Counted from the first letter of the stretch, positions 25,737-34,862 are shown. The stretch: DNA of 64,000 nt from UBA4742 sp963734965 (GCA_963734965.1 CAVTJK010000004.1:124001-188000), one strand, 5' to 3'. Translations and numbers: made by a program. The notes: a model not told the origin generated them from the letters alone.

Positions 25737-26852
25737 CTAGTACCGGAGGAGGGCGCCGATGCGACCCATGACGTCGAGATCGGGGTTGTCGACGCAGATC
25801 TCGACGTGGCACGACTGAGCCATGGCCGCCTCGACGGCCTGCTCGACGATGTCGTTGATGGGGGTCAGCTGCGACCCGCAGGTGCGACACGTGCGACCGA
25901 CCAGCCCGAGATGGCCGCACGCCTCGCAGCTCCACCCTGGCTCGCTGAACCCGGTCGAGACGAGCAGCTGGTCGACGCGATGGTCGACCAGGGCCTGCAG
26001 CGTGGCGGCTAGACCAGCCACTCCTCGTTGGTGGGATGCGACCGACGCTCGCAGGCGCTCGACGGCCACCGCCTCGCGCCGGCGCTCGACGTCTCGCTCG
26101 ACGTCGAGGGCGGCCTCGCGGATCTCGACCATCCCGGCACCGACGCCGACCTGGATCCGTCCGCAGACGCGGCCGCGCAGGTAGGGGTGCAACGTCGCCT
26201 CGAGGGCCCGCACCACCGAATCGGGTCCGCCGATGGTCAGGTGCTCGAAGGGCTGGCTCTGGAACACCTGGAAGGCGATGTCGGCGGCCCTCCGCAGATG
26301 GGCGGTGACGATCGCGTCGGATCGGGTGCCGACGTCGCCGCGATCGAGGTGACCGCGCACGTCGTCGGTCCACGGTCGCGCCTCGAGCAGCTCGGAGTGA
26401 TCGACGAGCTCGCCGAAGTGGAACACGAGCACCCGGGCGCGCTGGCGGTCGGCCAGCAGCACCCCGAAGCGCTCGAACTCCTGGGTGACCGATTCGAGCT
26501 CGGCCACCGCCGGGGCCGGGTTGATGACCACGCGGCTGCGCACCGGAACGGGCAGGGTCACCACGCGCCAGAAGTCGTGGGCCGAGCACGAGAACATCAC
26601 CAGGCCACGCGTCGTCGTGCGATCGATCCCGCCGCGCACGTAGTCCTCGATGCGCTGGAGATCGCGGGTCACCGAGCTCGTGCCGTTGGCTTGCGCCCGC
26701 GCCGCGCGCAGGATGCGTTCGAGCTCCTGCTCGCAGTCGCCATGGCGACTCAATCGGCGACCGTCCACATCGAGGTAGCAGGTCGTGACGGGGGCATCCT
26801 GGCCCCGAAACCCGGCCAGTTCACGAACGGCAGCTTCGGTGATGACGGCCAC
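25737..26852 (-). CDS. Bacterial eRF1-like protein with zinc ribbon
   Basis: A 371-residue protein. It begins with AVITEAAVRELAGFRG and PVTTCYLDVDGRRLSRHGDC, the N-terminal signature of the bacterial archaeo-eukaryotic release-factor (baeRF/AERFP) family. The middle part (VLLADRQRARVLVFHFGEL, HLRRAADIAFQVFQSQPFEHLTIGGP) is the eRF1 domain 2/3-like region. Near the C-terminus a CEACG...CRTCG zinc ribbon is present. No GGQ loop was seen, so classic peptide release is unlikely; roles in ribosome stress are suspected for the family. GTG start at 26852. Confidence 0.8.
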   Translation of the reverse strand: MAVITEAAVRELAGFRGQDAPVTTCYLDVDGRRLSRHGDCEQELERILRAARAQANGTSSVTRDLQRIEDYVRGGIDRTTTRGLVMFSCSAHDFWRVVTLPVPVRSRVVINPAPAVAELESVTQEFERFGVLLADRQRARVLVFHFGELVDHSELLEARPWTDDVRGHLDRGDVGTRSDAIVTAHLRRAADIAFQVFQSQPFEHLTIGGPDSVVRALEATLHPYLRGRVCGRIQVGVGAGMVEIREAALDVERDVERRREAVAVERLRASVASHQRGVAGLAATLQALVDHRVDQLLVSTGFSEPGWSCEACGHLGLVGRTCRTCGSQLTPINDIVEQAVEAAMAQSCHVEICVDNPDLDVMGRIGALLRY

Positions 26853-26934
26853 GGCGCCTCCAGGGGCAGGTTGTCGTGGCCCGATGGTAGGCAAGCCGGG
26901 CTCGCCCTGCTCGCCCTCAGCGGGCGCGATGAGC

Positions 26935-29100
26935 TCAGGCCAGCTGGTGTCCGGGAGCGAACACGACGGCGGCGCGCTGGATCCCGACCGAGGCGACCCA
27001 CTCGGTGACGCGCTGGTCATCGCTCAGATAGATGATCTGCACAGCTTCTGACATCCGCTCGAGCTTGTCGAGCAGCGACCGCACCACATCGGCGTCGAGA
27101 TCGATCAGGGCATCGTCGAGCAGCAGCGGCACCGACCCGGCCAACGACACCGAGCGCTGGGCCGCCAGTCGGGCCAAGAGGTAGAACTCGATGGCCTCGG
27201 GGCCTGTCGTCTCGTCGCCGGGATCGACGTCGAAGGCAGGATCGCTGGCCGGCCGGGGTGGCTCGGTTGGATCGGGCTGACGCAACGCAGCCGCCGCGGC
27301 CAGCTCGGCGGCGATGCGCATCACGCGGCTCGACGCCACCGCTTCGGCCCGCGTCGACGCGTCGACGAGCGCGTTGCGCGCCTCGAGCGCTTCGGCGTAG
27401 TCGGATTCGTTCTCGAGCGCTTCCTCGAGCTCACGGGTCAGATCGTCGAGCGACGGGTCGTCGTCGTCGACCGGAACGGCGTCGGCGCGGTCGGTCAGAT
27501 CGATGGTCGGCTCGACGCGCGCCGCCTCGGCGGCCTGGGCCGCATCGAGCGTGTCGAGCCCGTGACGAGCGTCGGCCAGCTCGAGCTGGAGCTCGTCGCG
27601 CTCGACGCGGAGCTCGGCCATCCGCTCGGAGATGCTGGTGACCTCTTCGAGGAAGGCATCGGCGGTCAGCAACACCCGGTCGATGCCCGGGTTGGCTCCG
27701 AGATTGAGCCCGAGCAACTCGAGTTGGTAGGCCAGCGCGTCGACGAGCTCGTCCTGGGTCACCTCGCCCTTGGGAACCCGGATCGCCCGCAGGGCGCCTT
27801 CCAGGTCGGCCTGTTCGTCGTCGCCGCCGAGCAGGTCGAAGGCCTCGAGGTAGACCGCCTCGAGCCGATCGAGCAGGGCGCGGTGGTTGGGATCGGCCTC
27901 GATGTCCGCCGCGACCTGCGCCCAGTGGGTCTCGGCCTCGGCAAAGCCCGTCCTGGCGTCCTCGAGTCGCTGCTCGGCCACCGGATCGATGCCCAGCAGG
28001 CCGGCGCCCATCACATACGCGCTCCAGGTCGGGAACCCGACCCGATCGAGGACCGCCTGTTGGGCGGCCATGGCCTCTTCGAGCTTCTTCGAGCCGCCGC
28101 GCTTGAACATCCCCGAGCTCTTGGACTCGGCGTCGAGCGCCGCCTCGTGCGCGGCTTCGAGCTCGACGACGTCGGCGGGCGAGAGGTTGGGCTTGGCCAT
28201 GGCGCGTTCGGCGTCGGCCAGTTCGACCCGCGCCGTCTCGAGGGCCGACAGCGCACTGGCCGTGCCCCGACCCTGCGCCTCGAGGGACGCTTCGAACTCG
28301 TCCACCTGGCGTTGGAGGCTGACGAACTCGTCGGCCAGCTGCGTCGCTCGATCGGACGGGACGAGCTCGCCGGGCGCCGGGTTGCGGATGGCGTCGACCA
28401 GGACCTCGATGGGTCGCGTGTCGAGCGCGGACAGCTCTTCGAGCCCCTGCTCGACATGGGCCAGTCGGGCGGTCAGCTCGTCGATCTGGGCGACGAGCTC
28501 CTCGCGCGTGTAGACCGGGCGCGGCTCTTCGGGCGGATCGAACAGCACATCGTCGAGCAGCGCGGCGCCGTCATCGGGCTGGGACGCACCAGTCCCGGTG
28601 GCGTCGTCGATCGCCTGTTTGGCGCGCCGGAGGGCAGCCGCGGCTTCGGCGTGCTCGCGGCGGGTGCGTTCGGTCGCCTCGCGCAGGATCGAGAGCGTCT
28701 CGCGTGCGGATCGTTGCTGGAGCCGGGCGGCATCGAGCTCGGGATGGTCGCCTTCGGCGGCCGAAGCGAGGAACTGCTCGGCGGTGAGAGCGGCGACGGC
28801 GACGGCAGGTGCGTCACCCCGAGGCGCGTTGCCGCCGGGCAGGTCGGCCGCCCGGATCAGGGGGTCGAGATCGCCGACCAGGTCGAGCAGCCCGAGGTTG
28901 TCGACGGTGAGTTCGAAGAGGACACCGTGGGACTCGATGAGCCCGCCCATCCCCGGATCGGCGCCCCTGGGCAGAGCCGAGACCGCGGCGATCAGCCGAG
29001 CCCGCATCGCGGGGTCGAGGCCGCTCACGACCGTCATCATCGGATGAAAGTCGAGCGCGTCGCGGCCATCGCCATCGAACTGGAGTTGGAGCAGCCTCAT
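26935..29100 (-). CDS. Large coiled-coil ATPase-like protein (SMC/RecN-type)
   Basis: A 721-residue acidic protein. The N-terminus MRLLQLQFDGDGRDALDFHP...MTVVSGLDP has the strand order of an SMC/RecF-type ATPase head, but the P-loop position reads SGLDPAMRAR instead of GxxGxGKS/T. Long coiled-coil helices fill about 120-610. The C-terminal head has a Walker-B-like VPLLLDDALIDLDADV and a following YLSDDQRVTEWV, as in the D-loop/H-loop region. I infer a rad50/RecN-like protein that has lost nucleotide binding at Walker A. Found 82 bp upstream of the eRF1-like gene. Confidence 0.7.
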   Translation of the reverse strand: MRLLQLQFDGDGRDALDFHPMMTVVSGLDPAMRARLIAAVSALPRGADPGMGGLIESHGVLFELTVDNLGLLDLVGDLDPLIRAADLPGGNAPRGDAPAVAVAALTAEQFLASAAEGDHPELDAARLQQRSARETLSILREATERTRREHAEAAAALRRAKQAIDDATGTGASQPDDGAALLDDVLFDPPEEPRPVYTREELVAQIDELTARLAHVEQGLEELSALDTRPIEVLVDAIRNPAPGELVPSDRATQLADEFVSLQRQVDEFEASLEAQGRGTASALSALETARVELADAERAMAKPNLSPADVVELEAAHEAALDAESKSSGMFKRGGSKKLEEAMAAQQAVLDRVGFPTWSAYVMGAGLLGIDPVAEQRLEDARTGFAEAETHWAQVAADIEADPNHRALLDRLEAVYLEAFDLLGGDDEQADLEGALRAIRVPKGEVTQDELVDALAYQLELLGLNLGANPGIDRVLLTADAFLEEVTSISERMAELRVERDELQLELADARHGLDTLDAAQAAEAARVEPTIDLTDRADAVPVDDDDPSLDDLTRELEEALENESDYAEALEARNALVDASTRAEAVASSRVMRIAAELAAAAALRQPDPTEPPRPASDPAFDVDPGDETTGPEAIEFYLLARLAAQRSVSLAGSVPLLLDDALIDLDADVVRSLLDKLERMSEAVQIIYLSDDQRVTEWVASVGIQRAAVVFAPGHQLA

Positions 29101-29164
29101 GGTCTCTGCACTATCGGTCTGAAACGGGGGAATGTGAGCACGGGTGCTCCCAGCCTATGGCTTC

Positions 29165-29543
29165 TCAGGTCACCTTGATGTGTTGCACCCGTGGCTCCGC
29201 CTCGTCGCCGCCGCCGTCGCCGTCGGGCCCGCCGGGGGCCGGCACCTGGCTGGCGGCCCGCGACACGACGTGGCTCACCGAGCCCAGCAGGTCGGCCACG
29301 GAGGCCACGGCCACCTTGTCCCCCACCACCTCTTCGGCGATGTCGAGGAAGGTCCGGGCGGCGGCGATCAGCTCCCGCGGCCGCGCTCTGCAGGTGGTCG
29401 ACACCGTCGGCCACGCGGGCATCGGTCCCGTCCTCACGGCCTCGGGGCTGGTCCGAGACCGGCTCGCGGTCATCCGATTCGGTGTCATCCGATTCGGCGT
29501 CGACCGGTTCCGGGTCAGCAGGTTGGTCAGGGCGATCGGCCAT
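29165..29543 (-). CDS. Hypothetical acidic protein (frameshifted)
   Basis: ATG 29543 overlaps the ArsA-like stop (TGATG). The first frame gives MADRPDQPADPEPVDAESD and a highly acidic region, then turns into Arg-rich nonsense near 29395. A second frame continues as ELIAAARTFLDIAEEVVGDK, then SVADLLGSVSHVV, and stops at 29165. A single-base indel around 29385-29400 joins them into a protein of about 125 residues with an acidic N-terminus and an amphipathic helical part. Small genes like this accompany actinobacterial ArsA-type clusters; function unknown. Confidence 0.55.
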
Positions 29544-30748
29544 CAGTTGCTCCCCCCGCCAGCGTGGGCCGGGTCGTCGCCGACCGGCGAGGCAAACGTA
29601 ATCCGCAGCCGCCCCTTGCGCAGCACGGCGTCGGTCACCTCGCGGCGCCGGAGCGAATCCGGCAGGGCGATGGCCCGCCGATACGGGCCGATGGTCACCA
29701 GCAGCTCGGCTCCGTGACGAGCCACGTCGAGATCGTCACGGTCGGCGAGGGGCAGATCGAGGGTGAGGACGTAGCCGTCACCATGTCGGACGATCTCGAG
29801 CGGATCGTGATCGTGGAGGACGGCGAGCGGATCGACCTCGCCGTAGATCTCGCCGGCGAAGCGCCGCAGGCGCTTGAGACCGACGATCTCGGCGCCGGCC
29901 AGCCGCGCCCGCAGGATGGGCACGGGCGCGAAGGCATCGTTGATCGTCTCGAGGTGCTCGGCTTGGGCCGCCCGCCACCGCTCGAACCAGGGGTCGGTCA
30001 CGGCCTCCGGCAGGAGCCGGTTGACGACGACCGCGTCGACCCGGTATCCGAAGAGCGAGAGGTAGGTGTAGGTGCGGCGAGCCTCGGCGATGACCATCCG
30101 CTCGGGGTTGACCACCAGTCGGACGGTGGCCTGCGACGGGTCGGTGAGGATCTCCTTCACCCCGTCGAGGCGCTCGTAGAAGCGATGGGTGGCGCTGAAC
30201 ACCTCGTCGTCGGCGACCGGCAGGCTGGTCAGGCGCGACAGCACGGGACCGATCATGCGGTTGACCCGGCGGCCCATCGGGAACAACCGCTCCATGTACC
30301 ACGACAGGATGTCGGGCAGGCTGAGGAGCCGGATCGTCTCGGCCGTGGGGGCGCAGTCGACGACGAGGGTGTCCCAGTCACCGGACGTGGCGTGGGTCTT
30401 GATGTCGCCGAGGGCGAAGACCTCGTCGAGGCCGGGGACGACGGCCAGCTCCTCGGCCTCGATGGCTTCGACGCCGGCCCAGTTGAAGACCTCGACCAGC
30501 CAGCGCTGGATCTCGGTCCACGAGTCCTCCATGCGATCCTGGGCATCGAGCTGCTGACCGTGGAGCCGCTTGGCGATCCGCGTGGGCTCGTTGCCCAGCT
30601 CGACCCCGAAGCTGTCGGCCAGCGAGTGGGCCGGATCGGTCGACAGGGCCAGGGTCCGCCGACCGGCCTCGGCGCTGGCCAGCGCCGTCGCGGCCGCCAC
30701 CGACGTCTTGCCCACTCCCCCCTTGCCGGTGAAGAGAAGGATCCGCAC
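29543..30748 (-). CDS. ArsA-like ATPase (GET3/ArsA family)
   Basis: A 401-residue SIMIBI ATPase. The P-loop is LFTGKGGVGKTSVAAATA (5-22, deviant Walker A), switch I is LSTDPAHSLADSFG, switch II is VVDCAPTAETIRLLSLP. The C-terminal 80 residues (YVLTLDLPLADRDDLDVARHG...) form the alpha-crystallin-like ArsA_HSP20 domain seen in actinobacterial and cyanobacterial ArsA homologues. There is no arsenic operon nearby, so arsenite transport is doubtful. GTG start at 30748; an SRPBCC gene lies 8 bp upstream. Confidence 0.87.
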   Translation of the reverse strand: MRILLFTGKGGVGKTSVAAATALASAEAGRRTLALSTDPAHSLADSFGVELGNEPTRIAKRLHGQQLDAQDRMEDSWTEIQRWLVEVFNWAGVEAIEAEELAVVPGLDEVFALGDIKTHATSGDWDTLVVDCAPTAETIRLLSLPDILSWYMERLFPMGRRVNRMIGPVLSRLTSLPVADDEVFSATHRFYERLDGVKEILTDPSQATVRLVVNPERMVIAEARRTYTYLSLFGYRVDAVVVNRLLPEAVTDPWFERWRAAQAEHLETINDAFAPVPILRARLAGAEIVGLKRLRRFAGEIYGEVDPLAVLHDHDPLEIVRHGDGYVLTLDLPLADRDDLDVARHGAELLVTIGPYRRAIALPDSLRRREVTDAVLRKGRLRITFASPVGDDPAHAGGGSN

Positions 30749-30756
30749 TCCTCGCC

Positions 30757-31224
30757 TCAGGAGTTGTCGCCGACCGGCGCGGTGCCCTCGACCCGGCTCT
30801 TGAGCTCGGACAGGGCCGTCTTGATGATCCGAGCCTCGGCGCGGCGCTTGACGAAGCCCGGGATGGGGACGATCAGGTCGACCGACAGCTCGTAGACGAC
30901 ATCGGTCGACGAGGGCTGGCCGGCGGTGGGGTCGAGCAGGTAGCAGCCGTCGAGCTCGCGCTCGAGATCGCCGCTGAGCAGCTCCCACGCCAGTCGGTGG
31001 GGCGCGTCGGTGTAGTCGTACTTGAGGCGGTAGGTCGTCGATCGCCCCATGGCCGCGGCCCGGAACTCGACCACGACGGCCCGCCCCTCGGCGTCGGCCT
31101 CGATGACGGTCGCCTGCTTGAGGTCACCGGCCCATTCGGGGTAGGACTCGAAGGCCACCAGGGTGCGGAAACACTCGTCGACCGACGCCTCGATGGTGAT
31201 CTGCTCTCTCGCCTGCTCGGCCAT
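30757..31224 (-). CDS. SRPBCC family protein
   Basis: A 155-residue START/Bet v1-like (polyketide cyclase/dehydrase) protein: QITIEASVDECFRTLVAFESYPEWAGDLK at the N-terminus, DYTDAPHRLAWELLSGDLERELDG in the middle, and VVYELSVDLIVPIPGFVKRRAE before the long C-terminal helix. It likely binds a hydrophobic ligand. The order SRPBCC-ArsA-small acidic protein is a conserved actinobacterial trio, which suggests a shared pathway. ATG 31224 preferred; upstream residues are non-homologous. Confidence 0.85.
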   Translation of the reverse strand: MAEQAREQITIEASVDECFRTLVAFESYPEWAGDLKQATVIEADAEGRAVVVEFRAAAMGRSTTYRLKYDYTDAPHRLAWELLSGDLERELDGCYLLDPTAGQPSSTDVVYELSVDLIVPIPGFVKRRAEARIIKTALSELKSRVEGTAPVGDNS

Positions 31225-31299
31225 GGTCGCCGACGATACCGGACCCGGACCGTCGTGCCCGCAGAGCACCGCCCGGCCCCATCTCCCGGTCCGAGCGCG

Positions 31300-31899
31300 T
31301 CAGCGCTTCGAGGATTTCGACGTCTTCGTCGTGGCCTTGGACCGGGACCGAGCGGGCGGTCGGCCGGCTTTGGTGCTCTTGGCCTTCGGATCGGTCTGGC
31401 CTGCGGTCGAGGCCGACGGGGCCTTGGACCGGGGCTTGCGCTTCTCTTCGGGCGGCCGGGGGGCAAAGGTGCCGTGGCGCGCCCCCCACAGGCCGCACAG
31501 GGCCAACCCGTACATCGGGGCCAGGACCCCGAAGGCCAACGGCGTGAACGGGTGGACCGCGGCGGTGGCCAGCGCGACCACGACCTCGACGGCGAGGGAC
31601 CCGAGCAGCGAACGCTGGACCGGACGGGGGGCGGACCCCGCCAGGAAGAAGAGGCCGCCCATCCCGATGAGGTCGGTCCGACTGCGCCCGACGGCGACGG
31701 CGTAGGCCCAGAAGAACACACCGATGCCGACGAAGAAGAGGATCATCGCCACCCCGACGCTGACGGCGATGAACGTGTGCGGGGCGATGGCGGCCAGGAT
31801 CGCCGTGACCGAGAAGATCCCGGTACCGATCCAGGAGGCCCTGATGATGGCCGGGCCGCGAACCGCCGCAGGTGAGGTCGCTTCGTCGGATTCGGTCAT
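31300..31899 (-). CDS. Four-helix membrane protein with basic tail
   Basis: About 199 residues. Four hydrophobic helices are visible (about 22-42, 46-68, 80-96 and 98-125), followed by a strongly basic Lys/Arg/Ser/Pro tail from about 135 to the end (KATTKTSKSSKR terminus) resembling histone-H1-like tails. I do not recognise the family. It overlaps the PimB-like gene only in the alternative start (31914); ATG 31899 gives MTESDEATSP. The basic tail could bind DNA or membrane phosphates. Confidence 0.65.
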   Translation of the reverse strand: MTESDEATSPAAVRGPAIIRASWIGTGIFSVTAILAAIAPHTFIAVSVGVAMILFFVGIGVFFWAYAVAVGRSRTDLIGMGGLFFLAGSAPRPVQRSLLGSLAVEVVVALATAAVHPFTPLAFGVLAPMYGLALCGLWGARHGTFAPRPPEEKRKPRSKAPSASTAGQTDPKAKSTKAGRPPARSRSKATTKTSKSSKR

Positions 31900-31910
31900 C
31901 GTCGCCAGCC

Positions 31911-33035
31911 TCACACGCTGGCGAGGGCATCGGCCAGTCGCCGGGCCAGGGCGTCGTAGGTGAGCTCGGCGACCACCCGCTCGCGGGCGGCGAGACCGAA
32001 TCGCCGGCGACGCTCGGGATGGTCGACCGCGGCGGCCAGAGCCCGCCGCACGCCGCCGACCGACCCAGGATCGGCCACCACCGTTCCCGTCACACCGTCG
32101 ATCACGGCCTCGGCGGAGCCTCCGCTGGCGCCGGCCACCTGGGCCACGCCCGCGGCGGCGGCTTCAGCGAAGACGATGCCGAAGCCCTCTTGTTCGAGCC
32201 CCATCCAGCGATTGCGGCAGAGCATGGCGAACACGTCGGCCGCGCCATAGAGCGCCGGAAGGTCATCCTCGGGCACCCGTCCGAGGAAGCGGACAGGGGC
32301 TCGGCTCCGCGCCGCGATCCGCCCGAGGCGGTCCCGGTCTCGGCCCCCACCCGCGATGAGCACGACCAGATCGGGGCGGGTGTCGGCGAGGCTCCCCGCC
32401 GCCTCGATGAGCCGATCGAAGCCCTTTCGCGGCACCAGGCGGCTGAGGCCGAGCACGACCATCGCGTCGGGCGGCAGGCCGAAACGGGCGCGGGCGTCGC
32501 GGCGGGCGACGGGATCGAGCGGAACGAAGCGGGCGACATCGACGCCGGGAGGTATCACGACCGTCGGAAGGGGCCGTCCCGCGGCCCGCTCGGCCTCGGC
32601 GGCGGGATAGTGGCCGGCCGCCACGACCAGCGAGGCGCGGTTGAGCACGTGGGCCAGGAGGGGCCGGGTGGGCGCCAGCCGGCCTGGGATGGCCAACTCC
32701 GCACCATGCACGACCACGCCGTACCGATGCCGGAGGTGGGGACCGATGGCCCCGAGGGGCAGCGCGGGGTCGAGCAGGACGAGCGAGGCATCGACCTCGA
32801 CCGCCAGCCGATCGATCTCGCGGCCGAGCTGAGGCGTCGGGAGCAGCACCCGGCGTCGGGACCGCTCGATCCGAAAGGGTTGTGTGCCGTCCCACGCCTG
32901 GGCGGCGGGATGGCTCGTCGTGAACACGGTCGCGGTGGCCGACGCGCTCGGCAGGCGCCGCCACAGCTCCCAGAGGTAGGACTGGATGCCGCCCGAGCGC
33001 GGCGGGAAGTCGTTGGTCACCAGCAGGTGGTTCAT
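31911..33035 (-). CDS. GT4 glycosyltransferase, PimB-like
   Basis: A 374-residue GT-B glycosyltransferase. The N-terminal NDFPPRSGGIQSYLWEL (8-24) matches the phosphatidylinositol alpha-mannosyltransferase PimB' family, and the C-terminal nucleotide-sugar site is VLGLSRLVPRKGFDRLIEA plus GLEQEGFGIVFAEAAAAG (EX7E). It likely transfers mannose from GDP-mannose onto a phosphatidylinositol mannoside or other glycolipid. Translationally coupled to queG (ATGA overlap). Consistent with a PIM-like envelope and the Ppm1-like gene at 13230. Confidence 0.87.
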   Translation of the reverse strand: MNHLLVTNDFPPRSGGIQSYLWELWRRLPSASATATVFTTSHPAAQAWDGTQPFRIERSRRRVLLPTPQLGREIDRLAVEVDASLVLLDPALPLGAIGPHLRHRYGVVVHGAELAIPGRLAPTRPLLAHVLNRASLVVAAGHYPAAEAERAAGRPLPTVVIPPGVDVARFVPLDPVARRDARARFGLPPDAMVVLGLSRLVPRKGFDRLIEAAGSLADTRPDLVVLIAGGGRDRDRLGRIAARSRAPVRFLGRVPEDDLPALYGAADVFAMLCRNRWMGLEQEGFGIVFAEAAAAGVAQVAGASGGSAEAVIDGVTGTVVADPGSVGGVRRALAAAVDHPERRRRFGLAARERVVAELTYDALARRLADALASV

Positions 33036-34246
33036 CGCTGGTCGCGAGCCCCACCACGGGACGGGCCACGGCCGCTCGCATCGAACGCGACGGTCACCGC
33101 GCCCGAGACCTGGCGCGCCGGTCGATCGAGCTCGGCGCGCACCACAGGGTCGACATCGCCGTCCATCGCGACCAGCAGATCGTCGTGGCCGAGCCGACGG
33201 GCGGCCCACACCGCGTGGGCCCGCACGAGCGGATCGGGATCGGCCAGAGCCCGCGTCAGCGTCGGGCGGATCCGTCCGTCGCCGGCGTCGGCGCCAGCGA
33301 CGTTGCCCAGCACGACCAGCGCGTTGCGGCGCAGGTAGCGGGGCTCACGGCGCGGGATGTACCAGCGGCCGAAGCGGCCGAGGAGGGTGGCATCGTCGAG
33401 GGTGAGCAGCTCGAGGACATCGACGAAGGGGCCGGGTTGCTCGACGGGCTCAGACTCGTGGTCCGGTGATCGAGAGCCGGCTCGGTCACGAGGCCGCGAT
33501 GGCGGGCACACCTCCTGGCACTCGTCGCACCCGTAGAGCCGATCTCCGAGGGCGACGCGGTGCTCGACCGGGAAGACCCCCTCGGCCTGCACCAACCAGG
33601 CCAGGCAGCGGCGCGCGTCGACCATCCCAGGAGCGACGATGGCGCCGGTCGGGCAGCCGTCCAGGCACCGGGTGCAGGGGCCACAGCCATCGGGCACAGG
33701 ACCGGTGGCAACCGGCAGCGGCGCATCGGTGAGCACCGATCCGAGCACCACCCAGCTGCCCAGACCGGGCACGAGGATGTTGGCGTTCTTGCCGAACCAG
33801 CCCAGACCGGCTCGGTGAGCGGCGGCCCGATCGACCAGCGCGTTGTCGTCGAGCACGACGCGCGTCTGCCAGCCGTCCGCCCTGAGCTGCGCGGCGATGG
33901 CGTCGAGGCCGACCCGGAGCGCCCCGTAGTGGTCGGCCGACGCGTAGCGGGCCACGCGTGCCACCACGCCCGAGGCACCGGGATCGCGGCTCGACGCCAT
34001 CGGGCGGCGGTAGTGGCGGGCGGCGACCACCAACGACCTCGCCCCCGGCAGGGTCGTGGCCGGGTCGGTCGAACGGGCCGGGTTGCGGTAGGTGAACTGC
34101 ATCGAGCCAGCCAGGCCGGCGGCGGCGCGTTCGGTGAGCGCCCGCCGGGCGTCGTCGAACGGTTCGGCGCTGGCCACGCCCACCCGGTCGAGTCCCGCCG
34201 CCCGGCCGATGGCCTCGAGCTGATCGGTGTACTCGCGGCTCAGCAC
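33032..34246 (-). CDS. queG: Epoxyqueuosine reductase
   Basis: Reduces epoxyqueuosine to queuosine in tRNA using cobalamin and two [4Fe-4S] clusters. The 404-residue protein has the N-terminal DUF1730 region (DRVGVASAEPFDDARRAL, YASADHYGALR, AGLGWFGKNANIL), the cluster ligands CGPCTRCLDGCP (about 195-206) and CDECQEVCP (about 246-254), and C-terminal HEAT-like repeats (RRNALVVLGNVAG, LVRAHAVWAARRLG). GTG 34246 is chosen as the first residue of the family N-terminus. No other que genes are in the window. Confidence 0.9.
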   Translation of the reverse strand: MLSREYTDQLEAIGRAAGLDRVGVASAEPFDDARRALTERAAAGLAGSMQFTYRNPARSTDPATTLPGARSLVVAARHYRRPMASSRDPGASGVVARVARYASADHYGALRVGLDAIAAQLRADGWQTRVVLDDNALVDRAAAHRAGLGWFGKNANILVPGLGSWVVLGSVLTDAPLPVATGPVPDGCGPCTRCLDGCPTGAIVAPGMVDARRCLAWLVQAEGVFPVEHRVALGDRLYGCDECQEVCPPSRPRDRAGSRSPDHESEPVEQPGPFVDVLELLTLDDATLLGRFGRWYIPRREPRYLRRNALVVLGNVAGADAGDGRIRPTLTRALADPDPLVRAHAVWAARRLGHDDLLVAMDGDVDPVVRAELDRPARQVSGAVTVAFDASGRGPSRGGARDQR

Positions 34247-34274
34247 CCGCTCATGCTGGCACGGGCCGCGGCCA

Positions 34275-34484
34275 TCACCCAGTTCGTCGCCGGAGGCGCA
34301 GCGGTGGGGCCAACCCGCTCTCGGCCAGCAGCCGCAGGACACGCACCTCGCCCACATCGACGACGACCGCCTCGTCGGGCTGATCGGTGCACAGGAAGGT
34401 GACCACGCAGTCGTCACAGGCCTGGGTGTGCTGCATCACACACTGATCGCAGTCGATGATGAGGGGCTCGTCGCTCGCTGGCAT
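34275..34484 (-). CDS. Small Cys-rich protein
   Basis: A 69-residue protein with CDQCVMQHTQACDDCVVTFLC near the N-terminus (five Cys in two CxxC-like groups, ligand pattern for zinc or an Fe-S cluster) and VDVGEVRVLRLLAESGL. Highly similar small proteins are widespread in actinobacteria; function unknown. ATG 34484 starts MPASDEPLIIDCD. It lies 28 bp upstream of queG on the same strand. Confidence 0.78.
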   Translation of the reverse strand: MPASDEPLIIDCDQCVMQHTQACDDCVVTFLCTDQPDEAVVVDVGEVRVLRLLAESGLAPPLRLRRRTG

Positions 34485-34572
34485 GGGATATCGGTCGGCT
34501 CCGTGGTCGTCAGACGCCGAGGATCCCCCCGGCGCTCCACCCACCACCGATCCTAAGGAAGGGGTGTGACAG

Positions 34573-34794
34573 CTAGGCGGTTGCGTCGTCGGGGGCGAAG
34601 GCGACGACGGCGGTGCCGGTGCCGCACCAGCGGCAGGTCACGTCCTCGATGTCCTCGCCGAGCACCTCGATCTCCGCGATCTCGAGCTCCCCGCCGACCG
34701 TGTAGTGGTGGAAGGCGCGCGTGCGCCTCGTGGTCACCACGTCGAATCGGGTGAGGTTGCCACAGCCCGTGCAGCGGTATCGGGTCGGCGGCAT
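34573..34794 (-). CDS. Small zinc-ribbon protein
   Basis: A 73-residue protein with two CxxC knuckles, YRCTGCGNLTRFDVV (8-22) and DVTCRWCGTG (about 52-61), making one zinc ribbon with a beta-sheet between (FHHYTVGGELEIAEIEVLG). Conserved in Acidimicrobiia/actinobacteria; function unknown. Divergent from the LexA-boxed exonuclease gene, and its start is only 35 bp from the first LexA-like arm, so it could share that regulation. Confidence 0.78.
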   Translation of the reverse strand: MPPTRYRCTGCGNLTRFDVVTTRRTRAFHHYTVGGELEIAEIEVLGEDIEDVTCRWCGTGTAVVAFAPDDATA

Positions 34795-34828
34795 CCGGCG
34801 ATCCTACTGGCGAGGTCGGGAAGGCTTG

Positions 34829-34862
34829 ACCGAACAGGCGTTTGTCGGTACACCTGTTCGGT
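34829..34862 (+). promoter_or_regulatory. LexA-like SOS box(es)
   Basis: CGAACAGGCGTTTG (34831-34844) matches the Gram-positive/actinobacterial LexA consensus CGAAC-N4-GTTCG in all but one base. It is also part of a perfect 10-bp inverted repeat, ACCGAACAGG (34829-34838) and CCTGTTCGGT (34853-34862), separated by 14 bp. The second arm ends one base before the ATG of the exonuclease gene. This predicts SOS induction of that gene. Confidence 0.72.
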
